Assembly: GCF_000025485.1 (NCBI RefSeq)
Contig: NC_013851.1
Coordinates: forward strand, 425,001 to 489,000
Source: Allochromatium vinosum DSM 180
GTDB lineage: Bacteria > Pseudomonadota > Gammaproteobacteria > Chromatiales > Chromatiaceae
DNA length: 64,000 bases
Direction of reading: 5' to 3'
A model generated the notes under the pieces. The model did no database searches. It saw only the letters and a program-made list of their open reading frames with translations, and was not told the origin of the DNA. Numbering within the stretch: position 1 is the first letter of the stretch; each line of letters begins with the position of its first letter. The translations under genes and the position numbers were made by a program. Positions 9,288 to 16,364 of this stretch are shown here, piece after piece.

Positions 9288-10022
9288 ATGAACAGACTGA
9301 CTCAACGCCTCCTGATCGCCGCCGCCCTGGTCCTGTCCAGCGGCCTGGCGCTCGCCGCGCCCGAGCAGAAGATCCGTGAGGCACTCAAGGAGATCGCTCC
9401 CGATCTCGAGATCAGCAACATCCAGCCCTCGCCGATCAAGGGACTCTACGAGGTCATGGCCGGCACCGATCTGATGTATATCACCGCCGATGGCCGTCAC
9501 TTCATCAGCGGTCACATCGTCGATCTCAAGACGCGCGAGGATCTCACCGAGCCGCGTCTGTCCGAGGCGCGCAAGCGGCTGATCGACCGTATCGGCGAGA
9601 ACGACATGGTCGTCTTCGGCGACAAGGATGCCAAGCACACCATCACCGTCTTCACCGACATCGAGTGCGGCTACTGCCGCAAGCTGCACAGCCAGATCGC
9701 CGACTACGAGAAGGAAGGCATCCGGGTGCGTTACCTGTTCTTCCCGCGTGCCGGCAAGGGCAGTCCGGCCTTCGACGAGGCCGTCTCGGTCTGGTGCGCC
9801 GGTGACGCTGAGGCCCGTCGCACGGCCATGACCAAGGCGAAGGCCGGTGAGCCGGTCGCCTCCAAGACCTGTGACAATCCGGTCGAGGAGCACATGGCAC
9901 TCGGTGCCGATCTCGGATTGCGTGGTACGCCGGCCATCCTCACCGACACCGGCGAACTCATCCCCGGCTATGTCGAGCCCAAGCGTCTGGCTGCTCAGCT
10001 CAACAGCCAGTCCGGTGGCTGA
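9288..10022 (+). CDS. dsbC: Thiol:disulfide interchange protein DsbC
   Basis: A 244-residue periplasmic disulfide isomerase. It has a cleavable signal peptide (LLIAAALVLSSGLALA, cleavage about residue 24), an N-terminal dimerisation domain, and a thioredoxin-fold domain with redox motif CGYC at C127-C130 in FTDIECGYCRKLH. The cis-proline loop is LRGTPAIL. A second cysteine pair (WCAGD and SKTCDNP) matches the structural disulfide of DsbC. DsbD or its equivalent, needed to keep it reduced, is not in the window. Confidence 0.93.
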   Translation: MNRLTQRLLIAAALVLSSGLALAAPEQKIREALKEIAPDLEISNIQPSPIKGLYEVMAGTDLMYITADGRHFISGHIVDLKTREDLTEPRLSEARKRLIDRIGENDMVVFGDKDAKHTITVFTDIECGYCRKLHSQIADYEKEGIRVRYLFFPRAGKGSPAFDEAVSVWCAGDAEARRTAMTKAKAGEPVASKTCDNPVEEHMALGADLGLRGTPAILTDTGELIPGYVEPKRLAAQLNSQSGG

Positions 10023-10049
10023 GCGCCCCGCCAGCCCGAGCGCGCCGTG

Positions 10050-10832
10050 ATGGATGCCAATCCCATCAGTGCCTTCGAACTGGACTTCGCTTGGTGCACC
10101 GATCAGGGACGGGTGCGCCAGCGCAACGAGGACGCCGTGGTCGTGTGTCCCGAGTTCGGTCTGATCGTGGTCGCCGATGGTGTCGGCGGGGCCTCGGCCG
10201 GTCATGTCGCCAGCCGTCTGGCGACCGGGACCATCGCCGAGCGCTTCGGCCGGCGCGTCGGCGCCAGCGCCAATGCCGAGAAGGCGCGGCTCTATCTCCA
10301 GGCCGCCGTCGAGGAGGCCAACATCACCATCCTGCGCCATGCCAAGGAGCATCCCGAGTGCGCGGGAATGGGCACGACCGTGGTCGTCGGTGCGGTCGGG
10401 CAGGACTGGCTGGCCTTCGCCCATGTCGGTGATTCACGTCTCTACCGGCTGCGCGGCGAGGAGCTGGTCCAGCTCTCGCGCGACCATTCGTTCATCCAGG
10501 AGGTCGTGGATCAGGGCTTCTTCAACACGCGCGAGGATGCGCGGCGCTATGGCATCGGAGAGAACATCCTGACCCGCGCCCTGGGGTCGACGCCCAGCGT
10601 GGCGGTGTCGTCCGATGTGATCGCGATCGACAGCGGCGATCTCTTCCTGTTCTGCACCGATGGACTGAGTGGTCTGGTGCCGGACGACTGGCTGAAGCAG
10701 ATCCTGAGTTCGATCGGGGACGACGCACTCGAATCGGCGGCCGATGCCCTGGTGCGGCTGGCCAACGAGCGCGGCGGAAACGACAACATCACGCTCGCTC
10801 TGCTGCGTGTCGGAGAGCGGGTGGCGGTCTGA
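10050..10832 (+). CDS. PP2C-family serine/threonine protein phosphatase
   Basis: A 260-residue metal-dependent Ser/Thr phosphatase. It shows the PP2C motifs in order: DQGRVRQRNEDA near residue 20, VVADGVGG near 44, GMGTTVV, HVGDSRLYR, LFCTDGLSG, and NERGGNDNITLAL near the C-terminus. The aspartates that bind the two Mg/Mn ions are present. This is the Stp1-type single-domain form, and no partner kinase gene is adjacent. ATG 10050 is preferred over the in-frame GTG at 10047. The transporter gene starts 8 nt after the stop. Confidence 0.92.
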   Translation: MDANPISAFELDFAWCTDQGRVRQRNEDAVVVCPEFGLIVVADGVGGASAGHVASRLATGTIAERFGRRVGASANAEKARLYLQAAVEEANITILRHAKEHPECAGMGTTVVVGAVGQDWLAFAHVGDSRLYRLRGEELVQLSRDHSFIQEVVDQGFFNTREDARRYGIGENILTRALGSTPSVAVSSDVIAIDSGDLFLFCTDGLSGLVPDDWLKQILSSIGDDALESAADALVRLANERGGNDNITLALLRVGERVAV

Positions 10833-10839
10833 GGCCGGA

Positions 10840-11613
10840 ATGTTCGACCGACCGACCCGGCTGTTCATCGTTCTCGGCGGTTTCTTCGTCTGTAATGCTC
10901 TGATCGCCGAGTTCCTGGGGGTGAAGATCTTCGCCCTCGAAGCGACCCTGGGACTGGCGCCACTCGACTGGAATCTGTTCGGTCAATCCGGCTCTTTGAG
11001 CTTCACCGCCGGCGTGCTGCTGTGGCCGGTGGTGTTCATCATGACCGACATCATCAACGAGTACTACGGCCGGCGCGGCGTGCGGCTGCTCTCCTATCTG
11101 ACGGTCGGGCTCATCCTCTATGCCTTCGCTTTCGCCTATCTGTCGATCGGGCTTTCGCCGGCCGACTGGTGGGTCGGTATCCAGTCCGGGCAGGGCGTGC
11201 CGGACATGCAGGCGGCCTTCAGCGCCATCTTCGGTCAGGGCATGTGGATCATCGTCGGCTCGGTGGTCGCCTTCCTCATCGGCCAGATCGTCGATGTCAC
11301 TGTCTTCCATCGCATCCGGCGGCTGACCGGCGGGCGCCATGTCTGGGCGCGCGCGACCGGCTCGACCCTGATCTCGCAGTTCATCGACAGCTTTGTGGTG
11401 CTCTATGTCGCCTTCGTGCTCGGGCCGCAGCAATGGCCGATGGAGCTGTTCCTCGCGGTGGGCACGGTGAACTATGTCTACAAGTTCGTCGTCGCCATCG
11501 TGCTCACGCCCCTGATCTATCTCGGGCGTGCGCTGATCGATCGCTATCTGGGTGATGAACTCTCCGGAACGCTTCGCGAACGCGCGGCGGCGGCTGAAGG
11601 GTTGGCCTGGTAG
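10840..11613 (+). CDS. Queuosine precursor transporter, VUT/YhhQ family
   Basis: A 257-residue inner-membrane protein with about six hydrophobic helices. The YhhQ family signatures FNAL-type N-terminus (FFVCNALIAEFLGVK), FIMTDIINEYYGRRG and TGSTLISQFIDSFVV are clear. E. coli YhhQ imports queuine precursors preQ0/preQ1 for tRNA queuosine. Start ATG 10840 opens the first helix; the frame is open upstream inside the phosphatase gene. The 3' end abuts the decayed island. Confidence 0.88.
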   Translation: MFDRPTRLFIVLGGFFVCNALIAEFLGVKIFALEATLGLAPLDWNLFGQSGSLSFTAGVLLWPVVFIMTDIINEYYGRRGVRLLSYLTVGLILYAFAFAYLSIGLSPADWWVGIQSGQGVPDMQAAFSAIFGQGMWIIVGSVVAFLIGQIVDVTVFHRIRRLTGGRHVWARATGSTLISQFIDSFVVLYVAFVLGPQQWPMELFLAVGTVNYVYKFVVAIVLTPLIYLGRALIDRYLGDELSGTLRERAAAAEGLAW

Positions 11614-11744
11614 TGGGCCTCCAGTTCGGGGTGCAGGCCGTGGGCGAGTGGAAAAAGGCGAGTCGCGGTGTCCTGCCGAAGCACTTGGGGCAGCGGCCCA
11701 GGGTAGCGAACGTGATAACCGCTGGTCGGCAGCGTGGCTTCGAT
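11614..11744 (-). other. Orphan reading-frame remnant, unidentified
   Basis: Immediately after an in-frame TAA, the minus strand encodes about 43 residues that look protein-like (TSGYHVRYPGP, PQVLRQDTATRLFPLAHG, HPELEAHYQ) with no start codon or ribosome site. It lies downstream of the 70-aa ORF and ends against the transporter gene. It may be the tail of a lost gene of the same operon. I do not recognise the family. Confidence 0.3.
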
Positions 11745-11771
11745 GGCGGTTTAGAAAGCGGCTTCACGGGG

Positions 11772-11984
11772 TCAGCTCCCGAGTAACCCGATTTCTGTTT
11801 CGTGGTTGCTTGCAGCCGACTGCGGTGCGTCTTCACCTAGCACGACCGGTTTGCCACCTTGCCAGATCACAGCGTACTGACCTAGCCGCCGCTTTCTTTC
11901 CAGTGCCTTGTCCACGGCTTGGCTGAGTGCACCCAGTAGCCGGCGACCTTCCTCCGATGGCATGGTTTTACGATGAATGTTCAT
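11772..11984 (-). CDS. Small 70-residue protein, partner of the zeta-like kinase
   Basis: A 70-residue hydrophilic protein with a central helical stretch ([23 protein letters not shown]). Its ATG (11984) overlaps the stop of the zeta-like kinase in a 4-bp ATGA, so translation is probably coupled. I recall similar short proteins next to zeta-like P-loop kinases, but I cannot search here. An antitoxin or accessory role is an inference from position. The frame is intact although its upstream neighbours are broken. Confidence 0.55.
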   Translation of the reverse strand: MNIHRKTMPSEEGRRLLGALSQAVDKALERKRRLGQYAVIWQGGKPVVLGEDAPQSAASNHETEIGLLGS

Positions 11985-12559
11985 GATTGTGACTCCTTGA
12001 GCAGACGCTGAAAATGATCCTCGTGCAGGATGTCTCGGTTTTCCGCTTGCTGTTCGAAGACCAGCATCGGGTGTTCTCCAGCGTTCATGAAACAGGTGCA
12101 GCGGTCCACGCGGTGACTGAAGTCGTTGAGTAGGTGGCGCAGGCCGCGTGGAAAGCGCCGTTTGATATCGACCTCTGGAATATCATGTCCGCCGTGGGCC
12201 ACACGTTCGGCGACTCGCAGCTTCGACATTTCCACGCTGGGTAGGGCCAGGTAGATGATTTCCACCCACCAACCCTCCCGCCGTAAGCGTTCGACCGTGC
12301 GTAGATGGGTTCGTCCCGCCAGGGTTGTTTCGAAGGCGAAATCTTTGCGGTCCGTTATGCAGACTTCGATTTCGCGCAGAAAAATCCGGCTGGCGGCCAG
12401 CAACTCGCGTTCGGGTGCGAGCGGTTAAAGTCCGGCGGCGATTAGATCGGCGTTGATGAAGCGGGAGCAGCCGGCAACCTGGGGCAGGTAGTCCAGAGCG
12501 AAGGTGGTCTTACCCGCGCCATTAGGGCCGGCGACGATCCAGCACTTGGGCGTCGTCAT
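11981..12559 (-). pseudogene. Zeta-toxin-like P-loop kinase, broken by an in-frame TAA
   Basis: Read through the stop, this is a 192-residue zeta-type kinase. It has Walker A GPNGAGKT (residues 11-18), then [11 protein letters not shown] and, after the stop, the continuous same-frame [29 protein letters not shown] and the YLALPS beta strand. Codon 45 (12425-12427) is TAA exactly where relatives usually read Ser in AAGLSP; a single C to A change (TCA to TAA) would explain it. The frame is otherwise intact. Zeta kinases phosphorylate UDP-sugars or similar nucleotides. The start overlaps the preceding ORF by ATGA. A sequencing error or rare readthrough cannot be excluded. Confidence 0.75.
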
Positions 12560-12723
12560 GTCCGCATCGCCTCCAGCGGAATATGGCCGTTGACGGAGGC
12601 GGTCATGAGGGTGACGCGGTGTTCTTTGACAAAGGATATGGAATCGCAAACCGCTTTCAACCTAACGCCATCCCGCTCGTCAGGTAGCGAAGCGAGAAGG
12701 TCGATGGCGTTCACTCCATTCAT
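12556..12723 (-). CDS. Small 55-residue protein of the decayed island, unknown
   Basis: A 55-residue ORF starting at ATG 12723 ([16 protein letters not shown]). Its start overlaps the end of the methylase remnant and its stop overlaps the start of the zeta-like kinase, both as 4-bp ATGA overlaps. The sequence has no motif I can name; [21 protein letters not shown] is predicted helical. The overlaps argue that it is translated and worked with the kinase. An antitoxin role would be a guess. A longer form starting at 12747 is possible. Confidence 0.5.
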   Translation of the reverse strand: MNGVNAIDLLASLPDERDGVRLKAVCDSISFVKEHRVTLMTASVNGHIPLEAMRT

Positions 12724-12996
12724 ATGCCCCCCATTCGCCGATCCCATTCACCGCACAGCTTGCGGAACGAGCGACTGCGCTCGAACGCCTGCTGCAAATC
12801 CATGCGCGCAGTGAAAGCCGGCTGGTCGGTAGGTGTCACCTCCCGCAACAGCGCGTCGTGGCGCTTGAGCACGGCGCAGCATGTTCAATGGTAACATCAC
12901 GAGCTCATGCTCATACTGCAGTGGACGATAGGGACCGCATGGCAGGTCGGCCACCGACCAGATGAAGTAGGCGAGTTGATGGAAGCTGGCGCTCAT
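12720..12996 (-). pseudogene. Type I restriction methylase HsdM, N-terminal remnant with frameshift
   Basis: The first frame (from ATG 12996) encodes LAYFIWSVADL...PYRPLQYE...VMLPLNMLRR, the characteristic start of type I DNA methyltransferase subunits. Near 12871-12885 the homology jumps frame: VLKRHDALLREVT, FTARMDLQQAFERS and FRKLCGEWDRRMGG continue in another frame to a TGA at 12720. A loss of about ten bases there fits the missing LDC of the usual LRRLDCVL. Only about 90 codons remain. The catalytic domain, hsdS and hsdR are absent, so no modification activity is possible. Confidence 0.75.
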
Positions 12997-13199
12997 GGAG
13001 GCATCCGGGCAGAATTTCACATGTCTTGTCGATCAGGCGCAGTCTAGCAGGCCGCGATCGGTGCAGTCAGTGTGCCGGCGGCGTGTCTTGCGCACGCTGT
13101 CCGTGAGACAGGCCGCGAATCGGTGCGCGATCCCAGCGCCTTCGACCCGTCTGGACTAAGCTTCCATCAAGGCAATGATTTTTTGACGGAGGAACCGAG

Positions 13200-13442
13200 A
13201 TGATCACCGGAATCGTCGGCCAAGCCGGTTGGATGGGGATGCAGCGGGGTATGGATGGGTTGAGTCAGAACGCCAGCGAGATCGCGGGCGCCGGCGTCAA
13301 GCCGCTGGAAGGCACCACGGTGCGCGACATCAGTGAGCCGCTGATCGATCAGACCGAGAACCTGCGTCAGGTCGAAGCCTCGGCCAAGGTGCTCCAATCC
13401 TCGACCGACGCCTTCGATCATCTGATCGATATCCTCGCCTGA
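13200..13442 (+). CDS. Small 80-residue conserved-looking protein
   Basis: An 80-residue protein with a strong GGAGG ribosome site just before ATG 13200. Its C-terminal third (QTENLRQVEASAKVLQSSTD) resembles the amphipathic tail helix of flagellar rod/hook proteins (pattern ASAKVIQTAD), though it lacks the rest of such a protein. No signal peptide or membrane helix is visible. The last 25 bp overlap the convergent glycosyltransferase gene. Function is unknown. Confidence 0.65.
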   Translation: MITGIVGQAGWMGMQRGMDGLSQNASEIAGAGVKPLEGTTVRDISEPLIDQTENLRQVEASAKVLQSSTDAFDHLIDILA

Positions 13443-14602
13443 TCGATCACCCGCTCGTAGAACTTCAGCAGGCGGTCGGCCAGCACCGGGGCTGACCAGT
13501 CGTGTGCGTGTTCGACCGCCTCGCGCGCCAAGCGCTTGCGCAGCGTCGGATCCTTCAGCAGCCGCACCGCCTTGCCGGCAAAGTCCACCTCGTCTTCCTC
13601 GGCGATGAGCGCGCCCTGCCCCTCGCCCAGCACTTCCTTGGTGCCCATGACCGCCGTCGAGACCACGGGCACGCCGAGCGCCATGGCCTCCAGCAACACC
13701 AGTCCCTGGGTCTCGGTGCGTGAGGCGAAGAGAAAGGCCGTACCGGCCCGATAACAGTCCTCCAGACTGCCGTCGCGATTCAGATAGCCCAGAAAGCGCG
13801 TGTTGTCGGCCAGCCCCAGTTGTTCGGCCAGACGCTCCAGATCGCGCTGCGCCGGTCCCTCACCGGCGATCACCAGCAGCACGTCCGGCACCTCGGCCTT
13901 GATCCGGACCAGTGCGCGCAGGATGAATTCGATGTTCTTCTCGAAGGCGAGCCGGCTCACCAGCACCAGCACCGGACGCTCGGGCGGGATGTCATGACGC
14001 GCCCGGAAGCGCTGACCGTCGCCCTGGCTGAACTGATCCAGATCGATCCCGGTGGGGATGACCTCCGCCGCAGTCTGGATCCCATAGTCCCGGAGCACGT
14101 CGAGCATCGCCTGGGAGGGCACCACGAGCGCATCGACACCGTTGCATTGGCTGGTCGAGAAATGGCGCGCGGCACCATGCATCCAGCGCGCCGGTACCCA
14201 GGGGACATAGTGATGCAGATACTGCTCGAAGAAGGTGTGATAGCTCTCGACCACGGGCAGTTCGAGCCGCTTGGCCAGCCCCAGGCCGGAATAGTGGGCG
14301 ATGAAGGGCGTCTGGATGTGGAGCAGATCGAATCCGCGCCCTTTGAGTGTATCCGTCAGGCGGCGGATCTTGAATGGCTGGAGGATGCGATCCTCGGGGT
14401 CGATCGGCAGATAGCGCGAGGGGATGCGGATGATCTCGAACGACTCGTTCGCGCTTGCATCATAGTCACTCGAACCATAATCGGGCGCGATCAACGTGAC
14501 TTCGTGCCCCTTGGCGCCGAATTCACGCGCGAAGGTCTGGATCGACGTCGAGACGCCGGTCACGCGGGGAAAATAGACATCCGAGATCATCAAGACGCGC
14601 AT
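13418..14602 (-). CDS. Glycosyltransferase family 4 (GT-B fold)
   Basis: A 394-residue cytoplasmic or membrane-associated retaining glycosyltransferase. The N-terminal acceptor domain (MRVLMISDVYFPRVTGVSTS) and C-terminal GT1 Rossmann domain (VLVLVSRLAFEKNIEFILRAL) are complete. The EX7E nucleotide-sugar motif is ETQGLVLLEAMALG. Related enzymes move mannose, glucose or galactose from nucleotide sugars onto lipids or polysaccharides; the substrate here cannot be assigned. It is a single gene on its strand, overlapping its convergent neighbour at the 3' end. Confidence 0.88.
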   Translation of the reverse strand: MRVLMISDVYFPRVTGVSTSIQTFAREFGAKGHEVTLIAPDYGSSDYDASANESFEIIRIPSRYLPIDPEDRILQPFKIRRLTDTLKGRGFDLLHIQTPFIAHYSGLGLAKRLELPVVESYHTFFEQYLHHYVPWVPARWMHGAARHFSTSQCNGVDALVVPSQAMLDVLRDYGIQTAAEVIPTGIDLDQFSQGDGQRFRARHDIPPERPVLVLVSRLAFEKNIEFILRALVRIKAEVPDVLLVIAGEGPAQRDLERLAEQLGLADNTRFLGYLNRDGSLEDCYRAGTAFLFASRTETQGLVLLEAMALGVPVVSTAVMGTKEVLGEGQGALIAEEDEVDFAGKAVRLLKDPTLRKRLAREAVEHAHDWSAPVLADRLLKFYERVIDQARISIR

Positions 14603-14684
14603 GGATCATTGCCCGAAACCGAAAAATCCGGCGATCATACCTGATAAATCGTCTTCATCGCTTCCAACCTTTCAGGAGCCAGTC

Positions 14685-15098
14685 ATGGTAGATCGGTCAC
14701 ATCTCGTTCGGTTCATACGCACGGCAGGTCTGGTTTGGATCCTCGGGTGGCCGGCCCTCGCCGGCGCGCAGGGGCAGCAGACCGTCGTGCCCGCGCTCTG
14801 GGGGCAGGGAGTCAAGAGCTGCGCGGACTATCTCGCCAGTCGACCGGGACCGGGCGCGCCGGCCGGGATCGCCGGTGAGGAGTATCGACTCTACCGCCAG
14901 TGGCTGGCGGGCCTGGTCACGGGTCTGAACCTGGCCGTGGGTCGCGACGTGCTTGCGGGCAGTGAACTGGAGGCGGCCATGCTGCGCATCGGCTCGCTCT
15001 GCGAGAAGCAGCCTCAGGAGGATTTTTTCAATACCAGTCTGCGCCTGATCCGCTCGCTCGGACAGTTGCAGAGCGCTCCAGGCCAGGCAAAGCCGTAG
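14685..15098 (+). CDS. Small secreted protein, unknown function
   Basis: A 137-residue protein with a signal peptide (FIRTAGLVWILGWPALAGA) and a mature part that is mostly helical with two cysteines (KSCADYL and GSLCEKQ) that could form a disulfide. The start is ATG 14685 with CAGGAG upstream; the frame is open further upstream but not meaningful. The pattern of a conserved 'CxDY/W...G' start, a helical bundle and a C-terminal cysteine resembles small periplasmic Rap1a-like proteins, a weak comparison. It lies before the Pho box but reads in the same direction. Confidence 0.6.
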   Translation: MVDRSHLVRFIRTAGLVWILGWPALAGAQGQQTVVPALWGQGVKSCADYLASRPGPGAPAGIAGEEYRLYRQWLAGLVTGLNLAVGRDVLAGSELEAAMLRIGSLCEKQPQEDFFNTSLRLIRSLGQLQSAPGQAKP

Positions 15099-15135
15099 AG
15101 ATCCGGGTTGACAGCGCGGTCTCGCCGGATGCGCG

Positions 15136-15169
15136 CTGTCACGTAATCGTCATCTTGTCTTCATACAAT
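15136..15169 (+). promoter_or_regulatory. Pho box and -10 element of the pst operon
   Basis: Three phased 7-bp half sites occur: CTGTCAC (15136-15142), TCGTCAT (15147-15153) and TCTTCAT (15158-15164), spaced by 4 bp as in PhoB sites. The hexamer TACAAT follows at 15164-15169, where the Pho box takes the place of a -35 element. This predicts PhoB-dependent induction of pstS under phosphate limitation. PhoB itself is not in the window. Confidence 0.75.
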
Positions 15170-15235
15170 GGGAACCAGCCGTGACGACAATAGCGCCCCG
15201 TGCGATTTCGTCCACTTTCAGGAGATTCCCAGCGC

Positions 15236-16279
15236 ATGAACAAGACTCTGATCGCCGCGGCCGTGACTCTGGCCGCAACCACGCTCTCGACCCAGGCCAT
15301 GGCCCGCGACACCATCAACATCGTCGGTTCCTCGACCGTGTTCCCGTTCTCGACCGCCGTGGCCGAGACCTTCGGTCGCACCACGAGTTTCAATACCCCC
15401 AAGGTCGAGTCCACCGGCACCGGCGGCGGCATGAAGCTGTTCTGCGGCGGCGTCGGCGTCGATCATCCCGACATCACCAACGCCTCGCGTGCCATGAAGA
15501 CCAGCGAGTTCGAAGCCTGCCAGGAAGCCGGCGTCAAGGAGATCACCGAGGTCAAGATCGGCTATGACGGCATCGCCATCGCCAACTCCAAGACGTCCGG
15601 TGCCTGGGATCTGAGCCTCAAGGACGTCTATCTGGCGCTGGCCAAGGATGTTCCGGACGGCAAGGGCGGCTTCATGGCCAACCCCTACAAGACCTGGAAG
15701 GACGTCAACGCCGATCTGCCCGAAGTCAAGATCGAAGTCCTGGGGCCGCCGCCCACCTCAGGCACCCGTGACGCCTTCGTCGAGCTGGCCATGGAGGGGG
15801 GCTGCGACAGCATCCCCGAGATCAAGGAACTCAAGAAGACCGACAAGGACAAGCACAAGGCCGTCTGCCACGGCATCCGTGAAGACGGCGCCTATATCGA
15901 GGCCGGCGAGAACGACAACCTGATCGTGCAGAAGCTGGTGGCCAATCCGAGCGCGCTCGGCATCTTCGGCTACAGCTTCCTGGATCAGAACGCCGACAAG
16001 GTCCAGGGTGCCAAGATCGATGGCGTCGATCCGACCTATGACAGCATCTCCGACGGCTCCTATCCGGTCTCGCGCTCGATCTACTTCTATGTCAAGAAGG
16101 CCCATGTCGGCACCATTCCCGGCATCGAGGAGTTCGTCAAGGAGTTCACCAGCGACAAGGCCTGGGGCCCCGAGGGCTATCTGGCCGACAAGGGTCTGAT
16201 CGCTCTGCCGGATGACGAGCGCGCCGCCGTCGCCGAAGCCGCGCAGTCGCTCAAGCCGATGGACAAGCCGGCCAAGTAA
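15236..16279 (+). CDS. pstS: Phosphate ABC transporter, periplasmic binding protein
   Basis: A 347-residue periplasmic phosphate-binding protein. The signal peptide (LIAAAVTLAATTLSTQAMA, cleavage about residue 22) is followed by GSSTVFPFSTAVAE and ESTGTGGGMKLF, the loops that bind phosphate. The gene leads the pst operon behind a Pho box. Start ATG 15236 gives the proper signal peptide. A hairpin after the stop may keep its mRNA level above that of the permease genes. Confidence 0.93.
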   Translation: MNKTLIAAAVTLAATTLSTQAMARDTINIVGSSTVFPFSTAVAETFGRTTSFNTPKVESTGTGGGMKLFCGGVGVDHPDITNASRAMKTSEFEACQEAGVKEITEVKIGYDGIAIANSKTSGAWDLSLKDVYLALAKDVPDGKGGFMANPYKTWKDVNADLPEVKIEVLGPPPTSGTRDAFVELAMEGGCDSIPEIKELKKTDKDKHKAVCHGIREDGAYIEAGENDNLIVQKLVANPSALGIFGYSFLDQNADKVQGAKIDGVDPTYDSISDGSYPVSRSIYFYVKKAHVGTIPGIEEFVKEFTSDKAWGPEGYLADKGLIALPDDERAAVAEAAQSLKPMDKPAK

Positions 16280-16306
16280 GGCCGCGCCGGAGACTTCCCG
16301 CTCGTT

Positions 16307-16338
16307 GCCGATGCCCGGTTCTCTCGGGCATCGGCCTT
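16307..16338 (+). terminator. Intergenic hairpin between pstS and pstC, probable attenuator or mRNA-stabilising stem
   Basis: An 11-bp perfect stem (GCCGATGCCCG at 16307-16317 with its complement at 16325-16335) has a 7-nt loop and is followed by CTTTG, too few T residues for strong termination. It probably stabilises the pstS message or partly terminates it. Confidence 0.5.
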
Positions 16339-16364
16339 TGCATTCAAACCCAGACGAGATACCG

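Noticed and set aside
12425-12427. Recoding (selenocysteine or similar) at the kinase stop codon
   Set aside because: The codon is TAA, not TGA or TAG, and no recoding hairpin is seen after it; a nonsense change is simpler.
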